Source of the DNA: Candidatus Melainabacteria bacterium
Lineage (GTDB): Bacteria; Cyanobacteriota; Vampirovibrionia; LMEP-6097
Length of the DNA: 28,824 nucleotides
NCBI GenBank assembly: GCA_028817775.1
Contig: JAPPOW010000146.1
Location: 1-28,824 of the forward strand
Direction of reading: 5' to 3'
Part shown: in pieces, positions 18,501 to 26,050 of the stretch
Layout of the letters: each line of letters starts with the position of its first letter
Numbering within the stretch: position 1 is the first letter of the stretch
Made by a program: the position numbers and the translations under genes
Notes under the pieces: model-generated
Told to the model about the DNA's origin: nothing
Database searches by the model: none
The model's input: only the letters and a program-made list of their open reading frames with translations

Positions 18501-19269
18501 CTACCGGATGTTCGCGAGCCAGCTTGAGCACAAAGTTATAGACACCCACCAGACTAGCATTGCTAAAGATACGACGATTAAGAAAGATTGCCGAGTAAGC
18601 AAGTAATGCAATCGAGAGATTAGCCAAAACTGCCAGTCTAGTACTAAACTCAAGTCCAAAAACTGGTAAGAAATAGAATCCACAAATCGCTGCTCCAATA
18701 ATTGCCCCCAAAGTGTTAAAGGCATAAAGATTACTCGCTGCAAACTGTGAATCCTTGGCTTCACGTTTACAAATATTGAGTAGCTCAGTCAGTAATGGAA
18801 AACTTAAACCAATCAATAAGGTGGGCACAATCAAGAGTAGTGCGCAAAGCACAAATTTGATCAAAGAACCAAGTAATAAATTATCAACTGAAAGCTGTGC
18901 AAATGGTAACCAAATCTTAGCTAGAAAATTATTCCCCAGTAAAAATGGCACTGCCAAAGCATAGAGCGCTAGCAAAACTTCAATAATGCCATAAGCAGCA
19001 ATCAAGAGATAGCTATAAGCCAGGCGCACTACATGGTTCTGCCCCTCTGGTAATTGAGGACGATCACAAAAATACTTCTCGATAATGATGCCCGAGAGCC
19101 AAGTACCAAGAGCAATACCACCAATGAATACCGTCAGCATGGTACTAAGGGCTAAACTATCGGTACCAAAGACCTGCTTTAGTAGACGCAACCAAGTTAA
19201 TTCATAGACCAGAGCAGCAGCACCACTCAAGAAGAAAGATATGAAGGCTATTGGGCTTATAAAGCGCAT
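15505..19269 (-). CDS. Fused MFS/spermidine-synthase-like membrane protein with TPR tail
   Basis: 1,254 residues. The first 520 hold about 12-13 membrane segments in two related halves: SGAAALVYELTWLRLLKQVF and LGFINLGLEVIWTKVLTLII head the halves. A spermidine-synthase/methyltransferase-like fold follows (about 525-790) with ALMIGMGSGISMKSLLKLG as nucleotide-type loop, ADARNYL, and YDLIISQPSDPW. The rest is helical repeats of TPR type (for example LAQVYMHDGDWNKAQALI, AYRGLAHYYLEEA). True spermidine synthases have GGGDG and a catalytic Asp; here these are GMGSG and YDLIISQ, so polyamine synthesis should not be assumed. A TACTAT box lies 8 bases before the ATG. It converges with clpC and is divergent from the paralogue pair. 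Substrate unknown. Confidence 0.85.
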   Translation of the reverse strand: MRFISPIAFISFFLSGAAALVYELTWLRLLKQVFGTDSLALSTMLTVFIGGIALGTWLSGIIIEKYFCDRPQLPEGQNHVVRLAYSYLLIAAYGIIEVLLALYALAVPFLLGNNFLAKIWLPFAQLSVDNLLLGSLIKFVLCALLLIVPTLLIGLSFPLLTELLNICKREAKDSQFAASNLYAFNTLGAIIGAAICGFYFLPVFGLEFSTRLAVLANLSIALLAYSAIFLNRRIFSNASLVGVYNFVLKLAREHPVEPYHSPAPEELEQSKQYQRVNFLLLAVAFVLGFINLGLEVIWTKVLTLIIGSSTYSLTIILIAVLGGISFGAFLLNPVIEILHRKNINYKTFLNYSLLVFAAFTAISSSLFNQTPWLFLQMTQGIENILGYSPWVLTNIIKFISIAAIILPVTLIEGLIFAFVLYLVSGKTNLIDNRKLEPVGTRVSRASYINTLGAIVGSFLTGFVLIPLFSKGGTGIYGALIFLIVLAFVLALFSNLFDAKFNKLAALNIAACLLALFFVPKLDASEISSGIAIYKGLKYKSITKADYERAISEKVLMHEEGINSIVTVIENKAANAIFLKTNGKIEAGMPIKPEDPSKADMSTQILLGQLPIFAKPNASKALMIGMGSGISMKSLLKLGSKAQLEELEVCEIEELVYKAADKFFNAISTDKFGPVRIERHVADARNYLLAHKSKHEDQGFYDLIISQPSDPWISANLFTKEFWQLASGAMNSDGLFVQWLQLYSIDEEHLEIALRTFDQVFPYSIAFKPGNAAELILVGSKSRIELDSERIQELIESPEIKQELAYIGINDEAELLANLVFGPQSIDNLLEENPSSGSSKIKILKYISKIDKDSNQFQPKLAAQQAQERQRAKLKVNTDDNMRLEFHTSKQYSEFYKTVRANLKFIERYSEPTDIIEYLALQKDSSLLTRIAMAHSLQASKPHPKLALGMAEALHEISPSPASFLTLHGIHANKMNYEEADSLIYQAKSRFADMVTGERKSKIQIFAGLLGETKLDAYQLASLAQVYMHDGDWNKAQALIGKAIDMEPEQTSFKIIQAQIAQEKILRYGYRGIHENNKSKDAATVIDSYEAVLKVDAYNIAAYRGLAHYYLEEAARAQAGEAERLKRIAIKRSLEALELYPRSWSLQLQLAKIYLSSLPDTQLAMMKVAGDKLENAIKFLRNALSLNPDSIEANYEMAQLQYLIANIDHAYRHSKILTELCEDGTNCVDILGTERMDKAKELTEKLEKIASGNLR

Positions 19270-19277
19270 CCTTGTTT

Positions 19278-19283
19278 ATAGTA
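19278..19283 (-). promoter_or_regulatory. Putative -10 for the TPR membrane protein, leaderless type
   Basis: The minus strand reads TACTAT, then eight bases (AAACAAGG), then ATG. The AAGG touches the ATG, too close for a normal ribosome site, so a transcript starting at or next to the ATG is the better reading. Confidence 0.4.
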
Positions 19284-19351
19284 TTACATGATTCTGGCGC
19301 TATATTAGTGAACAATTTTTAGATTTAGCTTAGATCTTCAAAGAAAGCACA

Positions 19352-19360
19352 TGCTATTAT
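19352..19360 (+). promoter_or_regulatory. Extended -10, leaderless start of first paralogue
   Basis: TGCTATTAT, then exactly seven bases, then the ATG at 19368. There is no Shine-Dalgarno. The second paralogue has the same arrangement (20760-20768). The shared spacing is the main evidence that the mRNA starts at the ATG. Confidence 0.6.
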
Positions 19361-19367
19361 TTTGCAC

Positions 19368-20741
19368 ATGTCGAATTGGCATTTATCTAGCTTAACAAGG
19401 GATCAAATTAGTCAATTAAACCAACGAGGTTGGTACCTAGGACGTAATGGCAAAAAAACTATTTTAACCACTAATTTAGGACGGACACCAGAAGATCTCG
19501 GTAATGGTCTGACAACCCAATCCATTCTACATGCAAGTCTCGGTGAAGCACCACAAAAACAAAAAAAAGCACCAACAAACAACAATGGGACAAGCCCTAG
19601 TAACCCTCTTTTAGAAACAAAAGCTGCAGCAATACAGAGGCGTGATGCAAAGCTAGCAGAACTAGAACTAAGTCCAGATACTATCAATAAAGAAACAATT
19701 GACGAGCTAATTGAAAACATTGCTCCAGAAGATGACGTTAGCACTGCCCTTGCGGCATTGGATAAAGAACAAGCAAAATTATCCGTGCTACTTGGGGCTG
19801 CTCTTGATGATATTTTATCCAAGCTTGATAACGGCCACCAAAGCTATGATAGGCAAGCCAAAAGTTACCAACGCAGATTTGATGATCTCCACAAAACCAT
19901 AGCTGACTCTTTTGACAGGTTCCGTCTTGAAATTCACAATAGCAACCGAAGTTCAAACCCAAGCTTAGATGACCCTACTAGCTACGCTAGTGATTTGGTC
20001 GCGGCCTATAAGCAAAGCAAAAGTCATCGTGACCTTGCTCTTGACTGCAAGGCTGCAAACTTGACTGCAAAAGCTGCACTTATCAATATACTTAAATCAC
20101 CAGCTCTAGCTCCAGGTGTCGCCAATGACATTCTGACAAACCTCATAATAGAGAGCCAAGAGGCAGCTGATGGTTGGCAAAAGATAGCTGACCAAGAAGA
20201 ATATCCAGAACCAGAGCAAAGATCTTTAAAGGCTGCTGATATTGCTAACCTCAGAACAAACATAGAGAGACTCAAAAAACCGTGCCAAGGGGTAAGAACT
20301 TGTCATAGAGCAGCGATGAAATCAATAAGAGCTAAAGCTTCGAGTCCACAATTGGGCGATGAGCTAATCCAAGAACAGCAAGAGCTCGGTGACCATGAAA
20401 AAACAAAGCTGGAGTTTGCTAAAGTCCATCCTGAACTCTGCCGCACATACCTACTCTTAACTAATGTCATGCTACAAGAGACTTTACTAAAACTTGGCTT
20501 AACGCCATGCCTAGGTGAAGAAGCAGAGAGCAAAGAACCACTCGCTTCAAAGAAAAAGCAATTTGTGCAAGCCACCGTTGATGTGCATGATCGTTTATTT
20601 GAATCTATCAAAAAATATGATCCCCAACGCTTAGAAGCTGGGCTTAGTGAACACCTTAAAAGATTGCAAGAATATTGCAAGCAAAAAGATTTAAATGGCA
20701 CTGCCCAGCTTATTGAAACTATGAGAGGAGACTTAGCCTAG
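19368..20741 (+). CDS. Hypothetical protein, first of a tandem paralogue pair (457 aa)
   Basis: I do not recognise the family. It has a conserved N-terminal module of about 65 residues, starting MSNWHLSSL and including GWYLGRNGKKTILTTN and SILHASLGE, nearly shared with the next gene. A Pro/Asn-rich linker follows, then a long helical, coiled-coil-like body. Body features shared with the partner: GAALDDIL, Y-R-AK-Y-RRF, RSLKAADIANLR and LLKLGLTP. No membrane segment or signal peptide. I take ATG 19368 rather than the in-frame TTG two codons earlier because the -10 box lies exactly seven bases before that ATG and the homologue starts at the same MSNWHLSS. The 34-base gap to the next gene holds a second promoter-like box. 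Confidence 0.85.
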   Translation: MSNWHLSSLTRDQISQLNQRGWYLGRNGKKTILTTNLGRTPEDLGNGLTTQSILHASLGEAPQKQKKAPTNNNGTSPSNPLLETKAAAIQRRDAKLAELELSPDTINKETIDELIENIAPEDDVSTALAALDKEQAKLSVLLGAALDDILSKLDNGHQSYDRQAKSYQRRFDDLHKTIADSFDRFRLEIHNSNRSSNPSLDDPTSYASDLVAAYKQSKSHRDLALDCKAANLTAKAALINILKSPALAPGVANDILTNLIIESQEAADGWQKIADQEEYPEPEQRSLKAADIANLRTNIERLKKPCQGVRTCHRAAMKSIRAKASSPQLGDELIQEQQELGDHEKTKLEFAKVHPELCRTYLLLTNVMLQETLLKLGLTPCLGEEAESKEPLASKKKQFVQATVDVHDRLFESIKKYDPQRLEAGLSEHLKRLQEYCKQKDLNGTAQLIETMRGDLA

Positions 20742-20759
20742 TTCTCTAGAGGAGCTGCG

Positions 20760-20768
20760 TGTTATTAT
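20760..20768 (+). promoter_or_regulatory. Extended -10, leaderless start of second paralogue
   Basis: TGTTATTAT, then seven bases, then ATG at 20776. It matches the first paralogue's box in sequence and spacing. A GAGGAG lies about 20 bases before the ATG, too far to be its ribosome site. Confidence 0.6.
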
Positions 20769-20775
20769 TTCACCC

Positions 20776-22302
20776 ATGTCGAATTGGCACTTATCTAGTC
20801 TAAATGCAGAACAGCGAGAGATACTCAATAGATCTGGTTGGTACCTGAGGCGTGATGGCAAAAGAACCATACTAACTACCAATATGGGTAGGGAGCCAGA
20901 GGAACTCAATAGCAAACGTGGTGCCAATTACAGCACCCAAGGAATCTTACATGCCTGTCTTGGAGAACCACCTCACAAGAGTAATGGCAAGCATAATGAA
21001 ACTCCATCATCACCACTTGAAGAGCAAGTCAGAGAATTAAAATTAGCTGCTAGCGAAAGACGAGACCAAGCCCTATCTGAACTCAAATTAGAGCCTGGAG
21101 CTATTGATGAGCAGAGCATCGAGGCACTCTTACCAAGCCCTAAGTTTGACAATGACTGTGATGAAGCTATCAAATTAATTAGGGATGCAGAAAGCATTCT
21201 AAAAAAAGTTTTGAAGCTTGCTCTTGATGATATTTTGGCAACACATACGGTCAAGGGAGACGCTTATCAAAGGTCAGCTAAGCAATATAGAGCTAGGTTT
21301 GAATCAGCAATTAGAGCACTAGAGAGCTATAGCAAGGAAGACATCGCTGTCATTAATGCTCTCAATCCTGGTAAAACTGATGAGTTCCATGACCTTGATA
21401 GACTTGGTTCTGATTTAACTCAAGCTTTTGAGAAGGGCACTAGTCTTTGTGATCAGATAGTCAAAATAAAGCAAGCAACACAGAACCTAAGAGCCAAACT
21501 CTCTGATCTAGCAGCCAGTCTTAAGCCTGAGTCACAATTTGCCAAGGGTATATTGCTCTTTGCCAAGGGTATTTTGCTGTCACTGGTAACAATCCTTAGC
21601 TCTTACGAACAAATTTGGCAGAGAAATTTAGATGATCGACAAGAATCAACGCATGGGGAAAGCACAGAGTCGGAGGAATCTATTCCAGAGATAATTTATA
21701 GAAGATCATTAAGGACAGCCGATATTGCTAATCTTAGAGAACATTTTATAGCTATTAATGAATTGCTTGAAGAAATGCATGGTCTTGTCTACAAAGGTTA
21801 TGCGGATCTTTCAAAAGGTTTAGGATCAAGTTTTGCTGAAGAGATTGCATCCCACAACGCGCTGCTACGAAACTCACATGATGCTTCGGAAGTGACAAAA
21901 AAAATATTAATTAGAATGGCACGCTCTCAGTCTCTTTTCTTTTTTATGGCTGGACAAGAACTATATTTAAATTCGGGTTTAGAGCCTAGCTTTGAAAGCT
22001 TAGTGGCAGACCGTAAGGAGGCTGAAAAACCAGGCTATCAGCTCAACCAAGTATTTGACAATCTTCGTGAAAGACTACGAGACGCGATATCACAAGCTAG
22101 TCCAGAATCGCTGCGCCAAGTATTACTTGACTACCTAAGCGAAATGCAGCAAGCTCTTACTAAACTTGGTCTCAAGAATAACTCAACACTGATTGAAAGA
22201 GTCAAAGAAGAACTTAAAGAACCAGAAGCTCCTCCTCAAGAAAAACCTGAGACTATAACTACACTGGAGTATCTTATTATGAGACAAATTAAAAGCCAGT
22301 AG
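20776..22302 (+). CDS. Hypothetical protein, second of a tandem paralogue pair (508 aa)
   Basis: A full-length relative of the preceding protein and likewise unrecognised. The N-terminal module is very close: MSNWHLSSLNAEQ, GWYLRRDGKRTILTTNMGR and GILHACLGEPP. The body is more diverged but keeps LALDDIL, SAKQYRARF, RSLRTADIANLREH and ELYLNSGLEPSFESL. It is longer by a Ser/Glu-rich loop (about residues 290-312) and a Glu/Pro-rich tail. A 21-base tandem duplication in the body gives FAKGILL twice. The body contains mildly hydrophobic stretches there and near FFFMAGQELYL, but no clear membrane helix. It has its own -10 box and converges with aspS across a 40-base gap without a good terminator. 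Confidence 0.85.
   Translation: MSNWHLSSLNAEQREILNRSGWYLRRDGKRTILTTNMGREPEELNSKRGANYSTQGILHACLGEPPHKSNGKHNETPSSPLEEQVRELKLAASERRDQALSELKLEPGAIDEQSIEALLPSPKFDNDCDEAIKLIRDAESILKKVLKLALDDILATHTVKGDAYQRSAKQYRARFESAIRALESYSKEDIAVINALNPGKTDEFHDLDRLGSDLTQAFEKGTSLCDQIVKIKQATQNLRAKLSDLAASLKPESQFAKGILLFAKGILLSLVTILSSYEQIWQRNLDDRQESTHGESTESEESIPEIIYRRSLRTADIANLREHFIAINELLEEMHGLVYKGYADLSKGLGSSFAEEIASHNALLRNSHDASEVTKKILIRMARSQSLFFFMAGQELYLNSGLEPSFESLVADRKEAEKPGYQLNQVFDNLRERLRDAISQASPESLRQVLLDYLSEMQQALTKLGLKNNSTLIERVKEELKEPEAPPQEKPETITTLEYLIMRQIKSQ
21538..21579 (+). repeat. 21-bp in-frame tandem duplication
   Basis: Two adjacent 21-base units (21538-21558 and 21559-21579), each TTTGCCAAGGGTAT followed by near-identical TTGCTC or TTGCTG, with two differences. 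They encode FAKGILL FAKGILL. The preceding paralogue has no such doubling at the matching region. Confidence 0.85.
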
Positions 22303-22342
22303 CTTTGCCCCATAAGCCTTGGGAGCATATATTATCGCTGAT

Positions 22343-24145
22343 CTAACTAGGATCAACTAACTTAAGATAGAGTTCTTCCAGTTGATCATTATCAGTACAA
22401 GAAGGGGCTGAAGATAGCGGGCAAGAAGCACTCTGATTTTTAGGGAAGGCTATTACATCACGGATAGTTTCTGAACCAGTAAGTAACATCACAAATCTAT
22501 CTAAGCCAAGCGCGATACCACCATGCGGCGGCGCGCCAAGCTCTAGTGCTTCTAGCAAGAAACCAAATCTTTCTTGAGCAAGCTCTTCATCAATGCCAAG
22601 TGCTTTGAAGATACGCTTCTGCACTTCAGTATTGTGAACACGAATCGAACCACCACCAAGTTCAATACCATTGAAAACAATATCGTAAGCAGAGGTGCGG
22701 ACATTAGCTGGATCAGTCTCAAGCTTATCGAGATCTTCAACTACTGGCATAGTAAATGGATGGTGATTAGCTTTGAAACGCTTAGACTTATCGTCCCACT
22801 CAAACATTGGGAAATCTACCACCCAAACCAATTTTATATCACGCGGGTCAAGCAGATCTTCTTGCTTAGCAATATGCAAACGTAATTTACCAAGTACATG
22901 CTGCACTAGTTCTGCCTTGTCAGCCACAAACAAAACTACGTCACCAGCTTCAGCAGCAGTAAGTTCAGCAATCTTCGCCAACTCTTCTTCTTTAAAGAAT
23001 TTTGCAATTGGAGAAGCAACTTCATAAGCTCCCTCTTCATCAGTAGGCTTGTATGTAATCCAAGCAAGACCTTTGGCACCATAGTCTTGGCTCATACAAA
23101 GATCACGCAAATCATCAATTTCCTTACGGCTAAGTTTTGCGCCGCCCTTGTAATTAATAGCGTTAACCATGCCACCATCTTTAGCTACAGAAGCAAATGC
23201 TTTAAATTCTGAACCAGCCATCACTTCAGTTAGATCAACCAATTCCATCTCAAAACGCATATCTGGTCTATCACAACCAAAGCGCTTCATGGCATCCTCA
23301 TGGCTAATACGCGGGAATGGTGCTTCTACTTCAATGCCAACAGCTTCAAAAGCAGTTTTGATTAGACCTTCAGTAACAGACATCACTCCATCCTCATCAA
23401 CAAAACTCATCTCCAAGTCGATCTGAGTAAACTCAGGCTGACGGTCAGCACGCAAATCTTCATCACGGAAGCAACGAGCAACTTGATAGTACTTCTCAAA
23501 GCCACTCATCATCAGTAGCTGCTTATAAATCTGTGGCGATTGCGGCAAAGCATAAAAATTATTTGGATGTACTCTACTTGGCACTAAGTAATCGCGGGCT
23601 CCCTCAGGAGTTGACTTAGACAGGATTGGAGTTTCAATCTCGGTAAAGTTCTCATCATTAAGATAGTTACGAATAGCGTGAACAATCTTATGACGCTTAA
23701 GAATATTCTGGCGTTTGTGCTCATTACGCAGTTCCAGGTAGCGGTACTTAAGACGCAGATCTTCATTTACTTCTTCAGCCAGTTCAATTTGGAAAGGTAA
23801 AACTTTACAAGTGTTGAGAATTTCAATTTCAGTAGGATAGATTTCAACAGCACCAGATTTAATTGAAGTATTCTCCGAACCTTCTGGTCTGACAGTTACT
23901 GGTCCTTTGCAAGCAATAACATACTCAGTCTTGAGTTTTTCAAATACCTTGTGCGCTTCAGGGTTTATCTGCGGGTCAGCTACCACTTGAATAGTACCCT
24001 TGTGATCGCGTAGATCAATAAAGATGATGCCACCGAGATCACGGGCTGTCTCCACCCAACCTGAGACTACGACTTCTTGTCCGACACTTGCTTCAGTTAA
24101 TGAAGCTGAGATATGAGTTCTTTTGAGACTTGATGATTCGGACAT
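22343..24145 (-). CDS. aspS: Aspartyl-tRNA synthetase, bacterial type
   Basis: Charges tRNA-Asp. 600 residues, usual for the bacterial form with its GAD insertion. The anticodon-binding OB fold opens the protein (VVVSGWVETARDLGGIIFID). Motif 1 region TEIETPILSKSTPEGARDYL, motif 2 region QVARCFRDEDLRADRQPEFT, motif 3 GIALGLDRFVML. ARDLGG carries Leu where the non-discriminating P. aeruginosa enzyme has His (from the family literature), hinting at a discriminating enzyme; this is weak evidence alone. I chose the ATG giving MSESSSLKRTHIS because AAGGA sits five bases before it; an in-frame GTG at 24172 is possible. It follows hom on the same strand after a 22-bp inverted repeat. Confidence 0.96.
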   Translation of the reverse strand: MSESSSLKRTHISASLTEASVGQEVVVSGWVETARDLGGIIFIDLRDHKGTIQVVADPQINPEAHKVFEKLKTEYVIACKGPVTVRPEGSENTSIKSGAVEIYPTEIEILNTCKVLPFQIELAEEVNEDLRLKYRYLELRNEHKRQNILKRHKIVHAIRNYLNDENFTEIETPILSKSTPEGARDYLVPSRVHPNNFYALPQSPQIYKQLLMMSGFEKYYQVARCFRDEDLRADRQPEFTQIDLEMSFVDEDGVMSVTEGLIKTAFEAVGIEVEAPFPRISHEDAMKRFGCDRPDMRFEMELVDLTEVMAGSEFKAFASVAKDGGMVNAINYKGGAKLSRKEIDDLRDLCMSQDYGAKGLAWITYKPTDEEGAYEVASPIAKFFKEEELAKIAELTAAEAGDVVLFVADKAELVQHVLGKLRLHIAKQEDLLDPRDIKLVWVVDFPMFEWDDKSKRFKANHHPFTMPVVEDLDKLETDPANVRTSAYDIVFNGIELGGGSIRVHNTEVQKRIFKALGIDEELAQERFGFLLEALELGAPPHGGIALGLDRFVMLLTGSETIRDVIAFPKNQSASCPLSSAPSCTDNDQLEELYLKLVDPS

Positions 24146-24194
24146 TTTTTCCTTAACTACTGTTGTATTCACAGCTAACTATTCTACTATGCCC

Positions 24195-24283
24195 AGCCAC
24201 CCATACCTTAACCTTTACCATTTTTCAAGGTAATAGCGTGACTCTTATCCTGAAAAGTACCAAAGGTTAAGGTATGGGTGGCT
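24195..24283. repeat. Perfect 22-bp inverted repeat between hom and aspS
   Basis: The arms 24195-24216 and 24262-24283 are exact reverse complements (left arm begins AGCCACCCATACC). The 45-base interior can pair further, with TTTTCA (222-227) against TGAAAA (251-256) and GG/CC beyond. There is no T-run on either side. It could stop or process the hom transcript, or be a small palindromic mobile unit. Confidence 0.85.
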
Positions 24284-24326
24284 AGCTCCAAAGCGTTACG
24301 GCGTTACAAGCCGGAAGTGATTGTAT

Positions 24327-25580
24327 TTACAGAACACGAATCACACTCTCAACAGCCTTAATTGAATCCATAGCCTCAATATCCTTGATAATAGCCTTGA
24401 GTTCTTTCTCTTTAATCGGATCAATCAAGAAGTCAGCGTGAGCTTCTGAACCATGAACATCATATTGGTCGATAAATTTGACATTGGCTTTGTGCTTGAG
24501 CATCGCTTCACCCAGGTCGCGCAAAACCCCAAGTTTGTCATGCATTGAGATTCTGATATAGAAAGAATTTTCCACTTCATCCATGGCTTTGATTTTGGCA
24601 AAGCTTTCACTAGTCACTGGAGCAATAGAATTACCGCGTGCCAGCATCAGCACATCACCAGCAACTGAACTAGCTGTAGGTAATGAACCAGCACCCTTGC
24701 CAATTAAAGTTAAAGTGTCAGCGGCATCAGCTTTGACCAAGATCGCATTGTTCTCCATGGCAACACTTGCAAGTGGATTGTCTTGCGGCACAAAGACAGG
24801 ATGCACCCGAGCATCAATCTCATCCTCATCATTAAAAATCATGCCAAGCAATTTAATTTCATAACCACGCTTGTGAGCTGAGTTGATATCAACCTTGGAA
24901 ATCTTAGTAATGCCCTCACGATAAATTTGATTTACATCAACTTGTTTACCTGAAATGATTGAAGCTAAGATCGCTACTTTGTAAGCAGCATCATGCCCAT
25001 CAATATCATTAGTCGGATCAGCCTCTGCAAAGCCCAGGTCCTGAGCCGCTTTAAGCACCTCATCAAAGGCTTTACCTTCTTTCTTCATTAGATCAAGAAT
25101 ATAGTTGGTAGTACCATTCAAGATTCCCTGCAGGCAAATAATTTTATTAGCAGCAAGACTTTGCTCCAAAGTAGAGATGATTGGGATACCACCAGCTACT
25201 GCTGCTTCATACATAATTCTGCGACCAGCTTTATTCGCTGCTGCAAATAGTTCACTACCTTCAAGTGCAAGTAGGTCTTTATTAGCGGTGACAATATCCT
25301 TACCTGCTGCAATAGCATCAAGTAGGTGTTGCTTGGTTTGCTCCACTCCACCCATAACTTCAACTACTATAGAAATCTCAGGGTCATTAATGACATCATT
25401 AATATCCCAAGTGAATAAACTTTGCTCGATAGCTAAATTAGTTGCAATTTCTTGAGCACGCTGCTCATTTCGCACTGCAATTTTAGTGATTTCCACTAGT
25501 GGGTGATTAGCTAAAATCTTGACCAAGCCTGAACCGACAGTGCCACAACCAAGAAGTCCAATTTTTACTTTTTCTGACAT
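24327..25580 (-). CDS. hom: Homoserine dehydrogenase with ACT domain
   Basis: Reduces aspartate semialdehyde to homoserine, the shared step towards threonine and methionine. 417 residues, the single-domain (not aspartokinase-fused) form. The Rossmann loop GLLGCGTVGSGLV is at the N-terminus. The catalytic region includes AVAGGIPII, GILNGTTNYIL and FAEADPTNDIDGHDAAYK, the last with the active-site Asp and Lys. The C-terminal ACT domain (FYIRISMHDKLGVLRDLGEA) suggests allosteric feedback by threonine. The start is ATG (MSEKVKIGLLG): a perfect TATAAT lies 12 bases before it, giving a very short leader. The upstream GTG at 25616 lies ahead of that box and is unlikely. Confidence 0.96.
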   Translation of the reverse strand: MSEKVKIGLLGCGTVGSGLVKILANHPLVEITKIAVRNEQRAQEIATNLAIEQSLFTWDINDVINDPEISIVVEVMGGVEQTKQHLLDAIAAGKDIVTANKDLLALEGSELFAAANKAGRRIMYEAAVAGGIPIISTLEQSLAANKIICLQGILNGTTNYILDLMKKEGKAFDEVLKAAQDLGFAEADPTNDIDGHDAAYKVAILASIISGKQVDVNQIYREGITKISKVDINSAHKRGYEIKLLGMIFNDEDEIDARVHPVFVPQDNPLASVAMENNAILVKADAADTLTLIGKGAGSLPTASSVAGDVLMLARGNSIAPVTSESFAKIKAMDEVENSFYIRISMHDKLGVLRDLGEAMLKHKANVKFIDQYDVHGSEAHADFLIDPIKEKELKAIIKDIEAMDSIKAVESVIRVL

Positions 25581-25592
25581 CTTTACAAGCTT

Positions 25593-25598
25593 ATTATA
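25593..25598 (-). promoter_or_regulatory. Perfect -10 box for hom
   Basis: TATAAT on the minus strand, 12 bases before the hom ATG. The predicted leader is about five bases, with no room for a Shine-Dalgarno. No convincing -35 box. Confidence 0.45.
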
Positions 25599-25648
25599 CC
25601 TATTAGTTATTCCCACCTAGTTGCAAAACCTCAACTTGAGCACGAATT

Positions 25649-25663
25649 CCTGTCAGAGACAGG
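25649..25663 (+). other. Small hairpin in the hom/DUF378 divergent region
   Basis: CCTGTC-AGA-GACAGG, a perfect 6-bp stem with a 3-base loop followed by GTTT. Possible operator or weak terminator; role unknown. Confidence 0.45.
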
Positions 25664-25741
25664 GTTTATGCCTAAAAATATTTACAGGCTCATAACCTTG
25701 GATGGGTATATAGTAGGTAACAAAGTAGGTATAGATTTTTG

Positions 25742-25763
25742 AGACTCTCTGTCTGAGGAGTCT
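25742..25763 (+). other. Hairpin ahead of the DUF378-like gene
   Basis: AGACTC (25742-25747) pairs with GAGTCT (25758-25763) around a 10-base loop. It lies 14 bases upstream of the strong ribosome site, so it would be in the 5' leader. It may stabilise the mRNA or act in regulation; unproven. Confidence 0.4.
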
Positions 25764-25790
25764 AGCATGCTTAAACGAAGGAGGTGCATT

Positions 25791-25985
25791 ATGCATTTAG
25801 TAAACTTAATCTCTTCGCTGCTCCTAGTGATCGGCGGTCTTAACTGGGGATTAGGAATCCTCGATATCAATTTAGTAGAAATGCTATTTGGTAGTTTTGG
25901 AATGATAGTAGACCTTATCTACGGATTAATTGGTCTATCAGCAATCCATTACGTAATGCAGGGTAATCTATTTCCTGTAGACTAA
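25791..25985 (+). CDS. DUF378-like small inner-membrane protein (64 aa)
   Basis: A tiny integral membrane protein with two hydrophobic segments (about residues 3-24 and 33-55). The NLISSLLLVIGGLNWGLGIL pattern is characteristic of the DUF378 family, whose function is unknown. The start is fixed by an unusually strong ribosome site, AAGGAGGTG (25778-25786), before ATG 25791; the in-frame ATG at 25767 lies upstream of that site and would add a basic MLKRRRCI leader. It is followed by a compact terminator, so it is probably monocistronic. Its divergent neighbour is hom. Confidence 0.85.
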   Translation: MHLVNLISSLLLVIGGLNWGLGILDINLVEMLFGSFGMIVDLIYGLIGLSAIHYVMQGNLFPVD

Positions 25986-26021
25986 GGCACAACAGTCAAA
26001 TAACTTAAATATAAGAATAGT

Positions 26022-26050
26022 AAGCCCCGGTTAATTCTGGGGCTTTCGTT
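26022..26050 (+). terminator. Terminator after the DUF378-like gene
   Basis: AAGCCCC (26022-26028) pairs with GGGGCTT (26039-26045), extended by a G-T and a G-C pair, followed by TCGTTT. The stem is GC-rich but the T-run is interrupted. Confidence 0.75.

Noticed and set aside
19412..19822. A 136-residue open frame antisense to the first paralogue.
   Set aside because: It is a shadow of the real gene: Ser/Arg/Phe-rich, no ribosome site, and a paralogue-conserved frame on the other strand.
24146..24326. Possible T-box or other tRNA-sensing leader upstream of aspS or alaS.
   Set aside because: aspS has only the inverted repeat and a short leader, with no T-box sequence or antiterminator; alaS starts 10 bases after ftsH.
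25767..25790. Earlier ATG for the DUF378-like protein (72 residues).
   Set aside because: The strong AAGGAGGTG lies downstream of it and at the right distance from ATG 25791.
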